Numbered from the stretch's first letter, positions 8,277 through 17,949 are shown. The stretch is 64,000 nt of DNA from Flammeovirga sp. EKP202 (GCF_014534745.1 NZ_JACVVP010000031.1:1-64000), one strand, 5' to 3'. The notes: generated by a model not told the origin, from the sequence alone. A program made the numbers and translations.

Positions 8277-9122
8277 TTAATTTTGAAGACGAAAAGAGAT
8301 CGGTAATACCATTCTTTGCCTGACAGGTCTTCCTCTTTGTTCTCCAGGAGTCCATTTTGGACAAGTCTTTAAAATACGGATTGCTTCTTCATCACAACCT
8401 GCACCAATACCTCTTACCACTTTTAGGTTACTCAAAGAACCATCCGTTTCTATGACAAATTCCACAAATACTTTTCCTTCAACACCCATACGTCTAGCTT
8501 GAGATGGATACTTGATTTTTCGGCCTAACCATTTGTAAAATTTACCCATGCCTCCTCTAAAAGAAGCACTTTTTTCTACGATGATGTGCACTTCAGATTC
8601 GATCACTTCATCGGGTTCTTCTATAGGAGTATACTCCTCAATGATCTCATCAGGATCGGTAAACTCAGGAAATTCAATTTCAATGTCGGTCGTTTCTTCT
8701 TTATCATCTTTAACTTCAATGATAGTGACCACTGGAATTTTCTTTGGCTGAGGTAATTTTGGTTTAGGTAACACAACAGCTGAATCCAAATCCGAATCGT
8801 CGACATACCAACCCTTCTTGTCTAGCGTGACCAATACATCTTTAGGAGTTGGGTACTCAAATGCCGCCAAGACAATTGTTAAACCAATACTCAACCCGAG
8901 CATTCGAAAGAAATTAGTGTACTTGTCTAAGTTTACATCGTCATACTTTTTGATTAGGGGGTTGCTTTGAGGTAATGGAGAAAGATTGCTTTGTTTGCTT
9001 ATAATAACTCTGAAGAGTTGTACAATAGCGATTAGTAAGACTAAAAAGGAGATAAACAGTCCTTCTGGACCCATAAATTTTAAAATATCAATCATATTTA
9101 TAATAGTTTGTAGAGTAGGCAT
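8277..9122 (-). CDS. TonB family energy-transducer protein with two N-terminal membrane segments
   Basis: A 281-residue protein. Residues about 205-281 form the TonB C-terminal domain: GKVFVEFVIETDGSLSNLKV, then DEEAIRILKTCPKWTPGEQR with the conserved proline and glycine, and PISFRLQN. A proline- and acid-rich linker (about 115-185) would span the periplasm. Unlike ordinary TonB, which has one N-terminal helix, there are two hydrophobic segments, about 22-42 and 73-92. Starting at the internal ATG (residue 10) would retain both. It would energise outer-membrane transporters or serve as a signalling variant. There are no exbB or exbD genes beside it. Confidence 0.88.
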   Translation of the reverse strand: MPTLQTIINMIDILKFMGPEGLFISFLVLLIAIVQLFRVIISKQSNLSPLPQSNPLIKKYDDVNLDKYTNFFRMLGLSIGLTIVLAAFEYPTPKDVLVTLDKKGWYVDDSDLDSAVVLPKPKLPQPKKIPVVTIIEVKDDKEETTDIEIEFPEFTDPDEIIEEYTPIEEPDEVIESEVHIIVEKSASFRGGMGKFYKWLGRKIKYPSQARRMGVEGKVFVEFVIETDGSLSNLKVVRGIGAGCDEEAIRILKTCPKWTPGEQRGRPVRQRMVLPISFRLQN

Positions 9123-9464
9123 GACAATACAATCCCACCACTAATAGTCTGATTATTAGTGTAAAAACGGACAATCAATTATACTCTCGGGCATAGTTTT
9201 CACACTACATCCCTTATGAACAGATAGATTAAAGAAGAGGCCTCTTCGGTAATTTTAAGGTACAATTATATCTAAGGGATCATCAATGTTTTAACCAACT
9301 TAACAAGGAATAGAATAGAATTTGCATTGATTAACAGTAGTTTTGACACTTATCTTAATTTATTAAAAAAACGATTTGGGTTAGAAAGTAATAAACGAAA
9401 TATAAAATTAATATTTAGTTAACAAACGGAATAAATTAATGTATTTTAATATAAATTCAGAATT
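9123..9464. other. 342-base gene-free spacer
   Basis: AT-rich spacer between the start of the leftward tonB-like gene and the stop of the leftward DUF6493 gene. It must carry the tonB-like promoter and the end of the DUF6493 transcript. I see no strong hairpin, repeat or conserved -7 element. Confidence 0.5.
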
Positions 9465-12182
9465 TTAAATTTCAAGAATACTATTAATAACTGATTTCAA
9501 GCCTTTGTTTTCTTTCCAAACCTCAAGCGTTTCTTTAAACCGATCACTTAATAGATAATTAGAGTGACTTGTTTTCAGTTCTTTTATTAATTCTAATACT
9601 TTTTTAATTCCTCTGATGGGAGTAGAAGGCATATTTTCTACCATACCAACTAATACCTCCAATAAGTTCTCATTATGCTTTTTAGAGATATTCAGCATTC
9701 GTTTTACAATTAGGTCTGTTAATCTTTTAACAGGTGCATATCCTCTCGCTTGAAATTCTCCAATGATCGCTCCAAAACGTTTGTTGTCAAAAATTCCTTT
9801 ATCATTTACATTCAACCAAATTTCAACAGAAAGGTCTCTATGTACATTTCCGGGATTTAATATTCCTCCCATAAGTACACAATAAGGAGCATCATTTGTT
9901 TCTTCTTTATACCATACTTTTTCCAAACCTTTTAAATAATCTAACTCGAATGTTTGTTCTGGAACTTCTGGTAAAATTGTACCACCGAAATAAAAAGAAT
10001 GAAAGGCTTTAGATAATAAAATATTAGGGTTGTTCGGCTGTAATAATAATACCTTCATATCATCATTATGATGAATATTTTCATGAAACAAACTTGATAA
10101 GTAATCCCTCTTAAATATTCCGTTAAAATCATTTATTACTTCATTTTCTAAAAAGAATTTTACCTTTGTGTAATTATAAGACGAAGCAAATTCTGATTTA
10201 AATTTCCGTTTAAATACCCCTCTTTCTATATCAAAATTAGTGTTCAACTTATTTTCTAAAAAAGTAATCTCATCTTGAATATTTCTAGAGATAACACTTT
10301 GTAACCATAATTCAGGATGATCTATAGTCAGTGTTTGAAGTGCTTTTTCAGAAAAATGATAATTCAGTACTTCTTTGATCTCTTGATGATTTATTTTCTG
10401 AATTAAAGAAGTAAGCTTTCCTTTAAAATCTTGAACAGGTATACGGCCAATAGCTATTTGAAAATCAATCAAATTAATTGCCACTCCTTTTTCTTCAAAT
10501 GAAATAATACGGTCAATAAGAACCTGTGGAGCAATCCAACATGGTGCATGAGTAGGGGTTGAGAGAAAATCAACCTTTTGATTCTCTTTTAAAAGTTGTC
10601 TAGAATAAAGAATCAATTGATAATAAACTCCTAAAGGAAAATTAATTCTACCTGTTTCTTTCAAATATTTCAATTCATCTCCAATGTTCTTTTTATTTCT
10701 AAACTGTTTGTATTTCTGTAATTCATTGGGGTATCGTTCCATCAAAATATCTGCATACTCATTGAGATAATTAGGAATATAATACTTTTCTAAAGCACCT
10801 ACATTCTTTGTCCAAGTACGAGAAGTATGAACTTCTAAAACTCTCTTGAAAACAGGTTCAAGCTTAGAAACGTTTTCATTGGTGATCAATTGATCCAACT
10901 TTGGAAGGTAGTTCAATAATAACTCTACATGATAGACTTCATTGTTTTCTATAACTTGAGCTATTAAAAAAAGAATTTCATCAAAAGTTGAATAAACTGG
11001 AATTTCATTTTCATCAAATAAAACGGATATACAGTTCTTTTCTTCTATTTCTTCATAGGTCTCTTCATGGATTAAAAAAGAAGAAAGTACTTCCTTTACA
11101 GAGAAAAATAATGATTCATGATAAATACTTATTTGGTCTTTTAATGGTTCATCTAAAGGATCTCCATACTTCACAATTAGTTTAGCGACCTTCAATTGAA
11201 TTTTCTCATCAGTTTGAATCAAACCTTCCGTTATGATTTTAAGAAGATCTGATTTATCCGTTGTCGGTTGTTGTATTATTTTCTCAAAAATCTGTAATGC
11301 AGTATTGACTACCGCTTTAGTTTCTGAGACGAACAATATACCTGCATATTGTATAAATAAATCTATTTGAAATTCTTCTTCGCTCACAATACTTTTTATG
11401 TATTTAAGCAAAGTATTGATGGGTTTTGAATGCTGAGTATTTAATGCAGTAAATATTTCTTCTTGATGAAGTAGAATCTCTTCTTTTGTTATTTCTAGTG
11501 ACAATAAAAGATCGGTAAACCAACCTGTATTCGTTTTATTAAATCCAGATGTAAAAGTGAGAATAGTATGCGTTATTACTTTCTCTCTTTCAATGTGATT
11601 TTCCTCAACTAGTTTGGTAAAAATATCTATCCATCTTCTATTTTTTCTATCATCAAAAACATAAGAATACCTCTGTGAGATTATAGTTTCTTCTTGAAAT
11701 AGATACCAAATGTGTTCTTTTAAAGTTTCTGGGTAATTAAATAAATCATCATCCCACACTATTGCCAAACAATCAGCAATTAATGAGGTAGTAGGTTTTA
11801 AGAATCCTTTTTTACTGAGTTGTAATACTCTATCATAACTTATTTTCTTCTCATTATTTATATAATCACTGTACCAACTTGGTACATACCATGGTAATAT
11901 TTCATTCTCAAAAAACTCAGATCCAAAATCTGTTTTATAGGTAATTCGGCTAAAGTTTTTCTTTTCGCAAATCACAAATGATGCGACATCAATTAATAAT
12001 AATTGAGCATCATTGTAATGGCATATTCTTCTTCCTTGTTCTTCACTAAATTCATAAACCCCTTTTTTAATTCTTCTCAGCTGAGACCATAGTTCTTTTT
12101 TATCTTTTGGGCTTAATGTCTTTAAAAAAGGGATAATCTCCTCTTCATTTTTAATTATACTTTCTAGTTCAGTAGTTAGCAT
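9465..12182 (-). CDS. DUF6493-type helical-repeat protein
   Basis: A 905-residue soluble protein without a signal peptide. It is built largely of amphipathic helices with HEAT-like spacing, for example the segment around DKSDLLKIITEGLIQTDEKI followed by KVAKLIVKYG. Its length, position directly after a SWIM zinc-finger gene and overall character fit the DUF6493 family; I assign this from memory, so the family name is moderately sure. It begins only 3 bases after the SWIM gene stop, so the two form one operon and probably one complex. No enzymatic motif is apparent. Confidence 0.65.
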   Translation of the reverse strand: MLTTELESIIKNEEEIIPFLKTLSPKDKKELWSQLRRIKKGVYEFSEEQGRRICHYNDAQLLLIDVASFVICEKKNFSRITYKTDFGSEFFENEILPWYVPSWYSDYINNEKKISYDRVLQLSKKGFLKPTTSLIADCLAIVWDDDLFNYPETLKEHIWYLFQEETIISQRYSYVFDDRKNRRWIDIFTKLVEENHIEREKVITHTILTFTSGFNKTNTGWFTDLLLSLEITKEEILLHQEEIFTALNTQHSKPINTLLKYIKSIVSEEEFQIDLFIQYAGILFVSETKAVVNTALQIFEKIIQQPTTDKSDLLKIITEGLIQTDEKIQLKVAKLIVKYGDPLDEPLKDQISIYHESLFFSVKEVLSSFLIHEETYEEIEEKNCISVLFDENEIPVYSTFDEILFLIAQVIENNEVYHVELLLNYLPKLDQLITNENVSKLEPVFKRVLEVHTSRTWTKNVGALEKYYIPNYLNEYADILMERYPNELQKYKQFRNKKNIGDELKYLKETGRINFPLGVYYQLILYSRQLLKENQKVDFLSTPTHAPCWIAPQVLIDRIISFEEKGVAINLIDFQIAIGRIPVQDFKGKLTSLIQKINHQEIKEVLNYHFSEKALQTLTIDHPELWLQSVISRNIQDEITFLENKLNTNFDIERGVFKRKFKSEFASSYNYTKVKFFLENEVINDFNGIFKRDYLSSLFHENIHHNDDMKVLLLQPNNPNILLSKAFHSFYFGGTILPEVPEQTFELDYLKGLEKVWYKEETNDAPYCVLMGGILNPGNVHRDLSVEIWLNVNDKGIFDNKRFGAIIGEFQARGYAPVKRLTDLIVKRMLNISKKHNENLLEVLVGMVENMPSTPIRGIKKVLELIKELKTSHSNYLLSDRFKETLEVWKENKGLKSVINSILEI

Positions 12183-12185
12183 AGT

Positions 12186-13511
12186 TTACTTTAGTTTTAA
12201 TACTGCCAATATATGTTTGCATAATCCTCTTGTTCCTTGATTTTTACTATACCAAGTACAAGTACATTTTTTATTTTCACCTTGAATCAAAACGTAATGT
12301 TGTATTCCTCCACTTCCTTCTACTTCTGCCTTAGTTTCATATTCGTTTTGAGATAGAATCTTTACTTTACCTTCTTCAATCAATTTTTCAGCTCCTTTTA
12401 ATCTAGGATTCAAAGAAAGGATCCTATTTAATTTAAAAGGAAGTCTTCTGTAATAGAAATTCCTAGTTTCTAAATCATACCCCAATAATCCCATTCCAGC
12501 TAATACATTAGTAAGATTTTCAACTTTTGAAAGATCTAAATCTTTATCTACAGCTAATAGTGTAGGGTTAAAAGTTTGATTAGTATATGTGAAGCTATCA
12601 AAAGCTTTGATTAATTTTTCAGGAAACGTATCTAGTAAACCATCTAACAAGGCACCTTCACCCGAAAATCCTCTATAATAATTCCTTGATAAAGAGAAAT
12701 TGAATTTTACTCCTTCAAACACCAAAACGAAAGTAACAGATTGCTTTTCTTCCTGTTCATAAACACTCATTTCTTTAATCAGTGGAAGAAGAGGTTGAAG
12801 TAATTTCAGACGATGAATTCCTCCGATAGTAATTGTATCTTTTTCTTTTCTGATTGTAAAAGAATACCGATTACCCTTCTTCGACAAATAATAATCCTCT
12901 TTAACTTTTCCTACAGGAAGTGTTTTGAAAAGCTGTAAAGCTTGGACTTTAGTTAAAGTAAATATTGGATTAGACTGAGAAAAATAAAGTTGAACCGTTG
13001 ACAAACCTTTGATCCATTTAGTGGGTAATGGTACTTTTCTTTCAATAAAACTTTCACCATCCTGATGGAAACCTACTTCCTTTTTACCAACCGATAATGA
13101 TAGTTGATCATTCCGATTTACTTTACCCAAAGCAGTAATTAATTCTTGATTGAAGTCTACATTAGTTGTTCCGTATTCCAATACTTCACCATCAAGACCA
13201 TCTTCTAAAACATCAACCCTTGCATAAACACCAACACAATGTGAGAAACCTTCAAAGCGAATTTGTTGATTTCCTACAGTAACAATTGGGTCCTTTAATA
13301 ATGCTATTTGAAAAGGTGATAGATTAAAACTTGACTTTACCACATTTGAAAGCGTAATCAAGCACCTAGATAGATAATAAGGATATTTTAATTTACCCCA
13401 AAAAAGACAAGATGAAGTTCCTTTATGAATTTCACTAAATTGTGATAAAAATATAGTTTCAGAGTTTAGATCAGACTTTTGCTGATAACAATAGTTTAGC
13501 TGTTCTTCCAT
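12186..13511 (-). CDS. SWIM zinc-finger protein
   Basis: A 441-residue cytoplasmic protein. The last 30 residues carry a SWIM zinc finger, CTCTWYSKNQGTRGLCKHIL, that is C-x-C, a spacer, then C-x-H. SWIM fingers bind DNA or proteins. The preceding 400 residues are of mixed alpha/beta type with repeated basic and hydrophobic stretches, and I recognise no other domain. It is the first gene of a two-gene operon with the large helical-repeat protein downstream. SWIM proteins with large helical partners recur in many bacteria (for example E. coli YehQ near YehI), but their role is unresolved. The MoxR ATPase and VWA genes often seen in such clusters are absent here. Confidence 0.8.
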   Translation of the reverse strand: MEEQLNYCYQQKSDLNSETIFLSQFSEIHKGTSSCLFWGKLKYPYYLSRCLITLSNVVKSSFNLSPFQIALLKDPIVTVGNQQIRFEGFSHCVGVYARVDVLEDGLDGEVLEYGTTNVDFNQELITALGKVNRNDQLSLSVGKKEVGFHQDGESFIERKVPLPTKWIKGLSTVQLYFSQSNPIFTLTKVQALQLFKTLPVGKVKEDYYLSKKGNRYSFTIRKEKDTITIGGIHRLKLLQPLLPLIKEMSVYEQEEKQSVTFVLVFEGVKFNFSLSRNYYRGFSGEGALLDGLLDTFPEKLIKAFDSFTYTNQTFNPTLLAVDKDLDLSKVENLTNVLAGMGLLGYDLETRNFYYRRLPFKLNRILSLNPRLKGAEKLIEEGKVKILSQNEYETKAEVEGSGGIQHYVLIQGENKKCTCTWYSKNQGTRGLCKHILAVLKLK

Positions 13512-13567
13512 TTTACTTTTGATGCCAGTGTAACTTCCTTAAAAATAAGTACTTTTCTCAAAAGAAA

Positions 13568-14623
13568 TTACAACACCGGCAACGTACTCAAACGCTTCAT
13601 TTGATCCTTATATTTGTCATTAGAAAACCCTGCCGATAAAGTGAATTCAATAGAGGGCTGTAAAAAGGCTGTACTTGAGATTTCTGGATAGTAAGAAACT
13701 CTGAGTTCTATATGATCACTTTCTTTATTAATTCGTCCTATTTTAGAATAGTTGGCTTTTTCTCCGAAAGGAATTTTCACAGAGGAAGTTATAAATACCG
13801 TAGAGGAATTAGAAAAGTTATTGATGGATGGAATCCAGCCTCCGCCGACTTTAATGACCGATACTCTTGCTTCTGCTGATAGATATAGTTCGTTGTTTTC
13901 ACCTTGGTTGAAATAACCGAAAGTGGTTTCAATACCTGTATAATTCATTGGGTTGAAAAAGATATACCTTCCCATCAATTCAAAGCGTGGTTTCAGATCT
14001 TGGAATAAACTGACTTGATCTCCATTCGTTCCCATTACACTTTGAAGATGTTTAGCGGAGAAACTTAAGAATAGATTTTCATGCGTATAAAAACTTATTC
14101 CACCACCAATATCTATAGATCCTTCTTGACGTTTGGACAATGAATAGGAAGGAGTACCTCCAATAAAATCAGAATCCGGGTCTAGCTGACTGTAATACAA
14201 ACCAGGACTTTCTCCAAAAGAATAAACCAATGCACCTACTGATATACCAAAACTAAATGTTTTGTCTCTATCTCTATACGTCATCGAAAGTGGTACGCTA
14301 AAGGTTTGCATATTCAAGTTAGTGATCTCTTTATCTCCATCTTTAATCGGAATATGGACTTGTTGAAATAATGCTCCAATTCCGAAACCATTTCTCATTT
14401 TAGACTTTCGATACATCCCCAAACTTCCACCTACACTGATGTATTCCATGCCTCCTTGTTGAGAAGCATATCTAAATCCCACATTATTTTTATTTACTGT
14501 AGAACCCGCCAAGGCAGGGTTGTGAGAAGAGGGAAGCCAAAGTGGATTGGCTGTAATTAAGTCTTGAGCAAAACTATGGATCGATAGACCACAAAGAGCA
14601 AGAAAGAGTAGTTGACGTAGCAT
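13568..14623 (-). CDS. PorP/SprF family type IX secretion system membrane protein
   Basis: A 351-residue outer-membrane protein with signal peptide (cleavage near SFAQ, residue 20). The start of the mature part, DLITANPLWLPSSHNPALAG, is the family hallmark: a short lead followed by N-P-A-x-x-G. The rest is a run of barrel strands with features such as GIGALFQQ, SFGISVGALVYSFG and LFLSFSAKHLQ. SprF-type proteins work with individual large adhesins or secreted partners of the T9SS. It is 12 bases downstream of the secreted 416-residue protein, its likely partner. The C-terminus extends a little past the usual final strand. Confidence 0.9.
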   Translation of the reverse strand: MLRQLLFLALCGLSIHSFAQDLITANPLWLPSSHNPALAGSTVNKNNVGFRYASQQGGMEYISVGGSLGMYRKSKMRNGFGIGALFQQVHIPIKDGDKEITNLNMQTFSVPLSMTYRDRDKTFSFGISVGALVYSFGESPGLYYSQLDPDSDFIGGTPSYSLSKRQEGSIDIGGGISFYTHENLFLSFSAKHLQSVMGTNGDQVSLFQDLKPRFELMGRYIFFNPMNYTGIETTFGYFNQGENNELYLSAEARVSVIKVGGGWIPSINNFSNSSTVFITSSVKIPFGEKANYSKIGRINKESDHIELRVSYYPEISSTAFLQPSIEFTLSAGFSNDKYKDQMKRLSTLPVL

Positions 14624-14635
14624 GGTTTTGATGAT

Positions 14636-15886
14636 TTAAGGAGTGACAATAAAAGAAGTATTTAAACGCTCAGTTAAACCATCGGAGTAATGGATCAATA
14701 TTTTTGCGTTGTAAAGGGAAGAGGTGAAAGCTTCATCATCACCGAAAATAAAATTGAAATCCTCTGATTCAAACACTAAGAAATTAGAGGTATCAAAAAT
14801 CTCAATTTTAAAAGATGTAATTTCCACTTGACTTCTAATTAATAAGCGATAGCTACCATCCTCATTAAAACTACTTCTTTTGGAAACGGCCGTCGGTACT
14901 TTTACTCTAGGGAAATAAGGAATCTCAACGTTTTTTAAAGTGTCTCTATTAAGACCATCAAGACAACCACCCGCACCTGATGCATCAGTGGCAATAAGGA
15001 TAATATCATATTGCTTAAAAGGTGCTTCAGCATTTTTCTCAAAATTTGAAGTGGGAAAAACATAGACAAAATCCTCATTGTCAAAAAGCATATTGATACT
15101 AATTAAATTCCCATCTTCATACACTTCCCATCGCTGTCTATCACTATTGAGTGAATGGGATGAAAATGTAGTGACACCATACGCTGCATTCGAAACTGTA
15201 TAATTATCATCAATAATACCTTGCGAAATTGGAGCAATATACTCTAAACCTTCTTCTTGGATTTGTACTCTATTCAAGCATTGATTATCTCTTGATGATT
15301 CCAAAAAAATCTCAACCTGCAAAGAGTCTTCCATAGGCCTTTCGATTCTCAAGTCTTCTAGTTTTCCTACTTTTCCCTCAACAGTAAGTTTCTGTTCTTT
15401 GTAAAAACGATCATTGATATACACCAATACTAATTCGTCTGTCAACGTATCTCCCTCAGTAGTAAAATTGATAGAAGCATAATCACAATAGTAGACTAAA
15501 TCTGAAAAACGATTAAAGTTGACAGAACGTTGAACTTTACCAAAGACATCAATTACCACAATTTCTGATGCTATATCAGAAGTAACAGTATTAAGTATTT
15601 CAATTTTTGCTTGATGTAAATCAGCTGTGATTACATTATTATCGATGGCTACCACCAAGATAGTTTCCGTTTCAGAAGACTCAATTGTATTTGTCAATAC
15701 ACCTAATTCTTCTATTCCAGATATCATTTGAAATTCCTCCTCACTTTCGTGTGTAATTGTAAAGATCAAAGTGTTAGGCCTATTATCAATACAGAATTCT
15801 GATTGACTTACCTTCACTTCAAAAGCAAATAAAGAGGTACTGATTAAGAGTGTCTGCAGTAGTAAAATCCAATAACTACGTATCAT
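14636..15886 (-). CDS. Secreted protein of unknown function, partner of the PorP/SprF protein
   Basis: A 416-residue protein with a signal peptide of about 21 residues (LLLQTLLISTSLFAF). The mature part is beta-rich and acidic, with repeated Ig-like strand spacing and two cysteines around CLDGLNRDT that may pair. No family is recognised and there is no obvious T9SS C-terminal sorting domain. The gene is the first of a two-gene operon with the PorP/SprF gene, so a surface or secretion-associated role is likely. It could be a gliding-type adhesin fragment family, but I have no direct evidence. Confidence 0.65.
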   Translation of the reverse strand: MIRSYWILLLQTLLISTSLFAFEVKVSQSEFCIDNRPNTLIFTITHESEEEFQMISGIEELGVLTNTIESSETETILVVAIDNNVITADLHQAKIEILNTVTSDIASEIVVIDVFGKVQRSVNFNRFSDLVYYCDYASINFTTEGDTLTDELVLVYINDRFYKEQKLTVEGKVGKLEDLRIERPMEDSLQVEIFLESSRDNQCLNRVQIQEEGLEYIAPISQGIIDDNYTVSNAAYGVTTFSSHSLNSDRQRWEVYEDGNLISINMLFDNEDFVYVFPTSNFEKNAEAPFKQYDIILIATDASGAGGCLDGLNRDTLKNVEIPYFPRVKVPTAVSKRSSFNEDGSYRLLIRSQVEITSFKIEIFDTSNFLVFESEDFNFIFGDDEAFTSSLYNAKILIHYSDGLTERLNTSFIVTP

Positions 15887-15970
15887 AACATAGTAAAATA
15901 AAAAATGACTAAAGAGTTATGTTTGTTTTATCATGTTCAAGTTAGTTTGATTTTTTATGAATGAAAAACG

Positions 15971-16000
15971 AGCACTGAAAATAATGGTACCTTCAGTGCT
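15971..16000 (-). terminator. Terminator after the retropepsin gene
   Basis: Arms AGCACTGAA and TTCAGTGCT with a loop of 12 bases, followed by CGTTTTTC on the leftward strand. It lies 33 bases downstream of the leftward retropepsin stop. Confidence 0.7.
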
Positions 16001-16032
16001 ACTGTCACATTTTGTTTTAGAAAGAACATCTA

Positions 16033-17313
16033 TTATAGATTTTGCTGTTCTATAAGAATCTCTTTTCGCTGGTAAGAAATAATGAACTTCTGTTTAGATA
16101 AAATTTCATAACCGATAATACCGCTTATATTGACTTCTTTAAAAGCATCTAAATGTCCAAGATCTGTGAAAACAGTGGGGATGGATTTATACATGACATC
16201 ACCAAGCATACACTTTTTCATTTTACCCTTCTGTACCTCTTTTACCTTTCCTGATAGACCTTGCAATTCTGTTGTTTTGACACCCTTCAAAACTGGTTTC
16301 AATTCTTCATAGAGAGAAGTCGAAAACGCATTGGCACCTGCACCACTATCTATGGCAACATTATATTTTTGTCCATTGATGGATAAGGTCACAATTGGTA
16401 AATGCCCCAGTAAAGTGGTCATAGGAAAAGTTTGAAATTCCGTTTCAGATAAGTGAGTAGTTTGAAGAGTCTCAAATTGGTCTGGAGCTATTAATATCAA
16501 TTGCTTTTGAGCATAATCATACATCACATCCAACTGATTGACGAAATCAGTACCTATGATACCATAGATTTTAGTATTTGTTTCTTTTTCCAAATGAGAA
16601 AGATCCGAGACTAACACTCTTTCATTTTCAACCAATAATTTTCCAAATTCAATTTTTGGTATCTCAATAATGTCTTGATTGTTGATATTAGAATTGATGC
16701 CTTTTGCACTGGAAACAGAATTGACTTTACTGTTTTGATAGGCTGCGTTTAATATTGTCCTTGAAGAACCACTGTCAAAAATAAACTGTTGCTTTTCATT
16801 ATTCACAACAGCATCTACTATGATCAGATTACTCTTAAGCTCAAAAGGAATTTGTTGATAACTTTCTGATGAATTATTTTTCACCTGCATTTTATCTTCG
16901 GCCATCATCACTTTCACTTCGGCCTTGATCAGTGATAAACTACTCACCTTATTGGATACATCAAACACAATGGTTATTTCTTGATTTCCTTTCTGTTCGT
17001 ATTCAAAGTCATATTTCAAGGTCAAAGTGTTTCCATTTTTTTGAGCGTCCTTTTCTGAATAGTTCAAAACGGTATCATTGATACTTTGCGTAATCAACAT
17101 ATCCAATACTTTCTGGGCAATCACTCCTTTTTGATTTAAAATAGTAAAATCATCCGACAACCATTCAGTCAAATTTTCTACATTTTTTTGATTAATAGCG
17201 GTCGCTAACTGCTCCGAAAATAGTTTACATTTCTCTTGTTCTTGAGCATAAACTTGAACTGTTACACTTTCTAATAAAAGAGAAATCCATAAGAGTTTTA
17301 ATACATTCTTCAT
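16033..17313 (-). CDS. Secreted double retropepsin-like aspartic protease with N-terminal NTF2-like domain
   Basis: A 426-residue protein with a signal peptide (cleavage near VYAQ, residue 24). Residues about 25-135 look like an NTF2/SnoaL-type domain. Two retroviral-type aspartic protease units follow: FIFDSGSSRTILN (about residue 178) and VAIDSGAGANAFS (about 321), each with D-S-G, and later hydrophobic-hydrophobic-G closures such as IYGIIGTDF and ISGIIGYEI. Two motifs in one chain would allow an active site like pepsin's within one molecule. Its target is unknown. It is 105 bases downstream of the membrane-bound LuxR regulator. Confidence 0.8.
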   Translation of the reverse strand: MKNVLKLLWISLLLESVTVQVYAQEQEKCKLFSEQLATAINQKNVENLTEWLSDDFTILNQKGVIAQKVLDMLITQSINDTVLNYSEKDAQKNGNTLTLKYDFEYEQKGNQEITIVFDVSNKVSSLSLIKAEVKVMMAEDKMQVKNNSSESYQQIPFELKSNLIIVDAVVNNEKQQFIFDSGSSRTILNAAYQNSKVNSVSSAKGINSNINNQDIIEIPKIEFGKLLVENERVLVSDLSHLEKETNTKIYGIIGTDFVNQLDVMYDYAQKQLILIAPDQFETLQTTHLSETEFQTFPMTTLLGHLPIVTLSINGQKYNVAIDSGAGANAFSTSLYEELKPVLKGVKTTELQGLSGKVKEVQKGKMKKCMLGDVMYKSIPTVFTDLGHLDAFKEVNISGIIGYEILSKQKFIISYQRKEILIEQQNL

Positions 17314-17341
17314 CTGTTTTTTTGTTTTTGATATGATGAAT

Positions 17342-17349
17342 CAAAAGTA
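17342..17349 (-). promoter_or_regulatory. -7 promoter element before the retropepsin gene
   Basis: TACTTTTG on the leftward strand matches the Bacteroidota -7 consensus TAnnTTTG, 28 bases before the start codon. No clear -33 TTTG is seen at the usual spacing. Confidence 0.4.
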
Positions 17350-17418
17350 GAAGACAAAGAATGTTTCTCTATGAAATGTAAGGTTGAAAAGGGGTGGAGA
17401 ATGGGGTGGATTTTAGAC

Positions 17419-17949
17419 TCATACCCCTCTGAGAGTATTTAAATCAAGCTTTTTGAGTTGAGTCCGGTCGGTTAATTCTAATTTTTTATACAGATTATTG
17501 ATATGTGTTTTTACTGTACTGATGGAAATATTAAGCTCGTCAGCAATCTCTTTATTCATTTTTCCTGATTGAATCAATTGAGCAACCAAGAGCTCTCTTT
17601 CTGATAAAAGTTCAATTTTAGATTGATGCTGTTCTTGTTTCTTTTTCCAAAAAAGAAGGAGATAAATAACAATGCTTATTGAGGCAATGGCAATGACCAC
17701 TACACTCAGTATTTCATACATCTCAAAACGAAAAACCTGAAAAGAGGTATCACCTTCAATTACTGTATATTTTTTATCGTTAACTTGTATTAAATGAATA
17801 GAATCTTGTAAACTTTCAGCGCCTAATTTTTGAATCACCTCTTGCAATTGAGATGTATTTTCTTTCACTTGTAAGGTATCTGAAGAAGAGGCTCTACTTA
17901 GTGATGAGATGAAAGTAAAAAGAAGAAGTAAGGTTAGTTTGTTTAGCAT
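17419..17949 (-). CDS. Membrane-anchored LuxR-type HTH regulator
   Basis: A 176-residue protein. It starts with a signal peptide or anchor (residues about 1-20), followed by a short periplasmic stretch, then a transmembrane helix at about 77-99 (ILSVVVIAIASISIVIYLLLF), then a cytoplasmic GerE/LuxR HTH (about 113-172) with LLSERELLVAQLIQSGKMNK, EIADELNISISTVKTHI and NNLYKKLEL. It has no receiver domain. The small periplasmic part (about 21-75) suggests direct sensing of an envelope signal or regulation by proteolysis. It is 105 bases upstream of the retropepsin gene, in the same direction. Confidence 0.85.
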   Translation of the reverse strand: MLNKLTLLLLFTFISSLSRASSSDTLQVKENTSQLQEVIQKLGAESLQDSIHLIQVNDKKYTVIEGDTSFQVFRFEMYEILSVVVIAIASISIVIYLLLFWKKKQEQHQSKIELLSERELLVAQLIQSGKMNKEIADELNISISTVKTHINNLYKKLELTDRTQLKKLDLNTLRGV

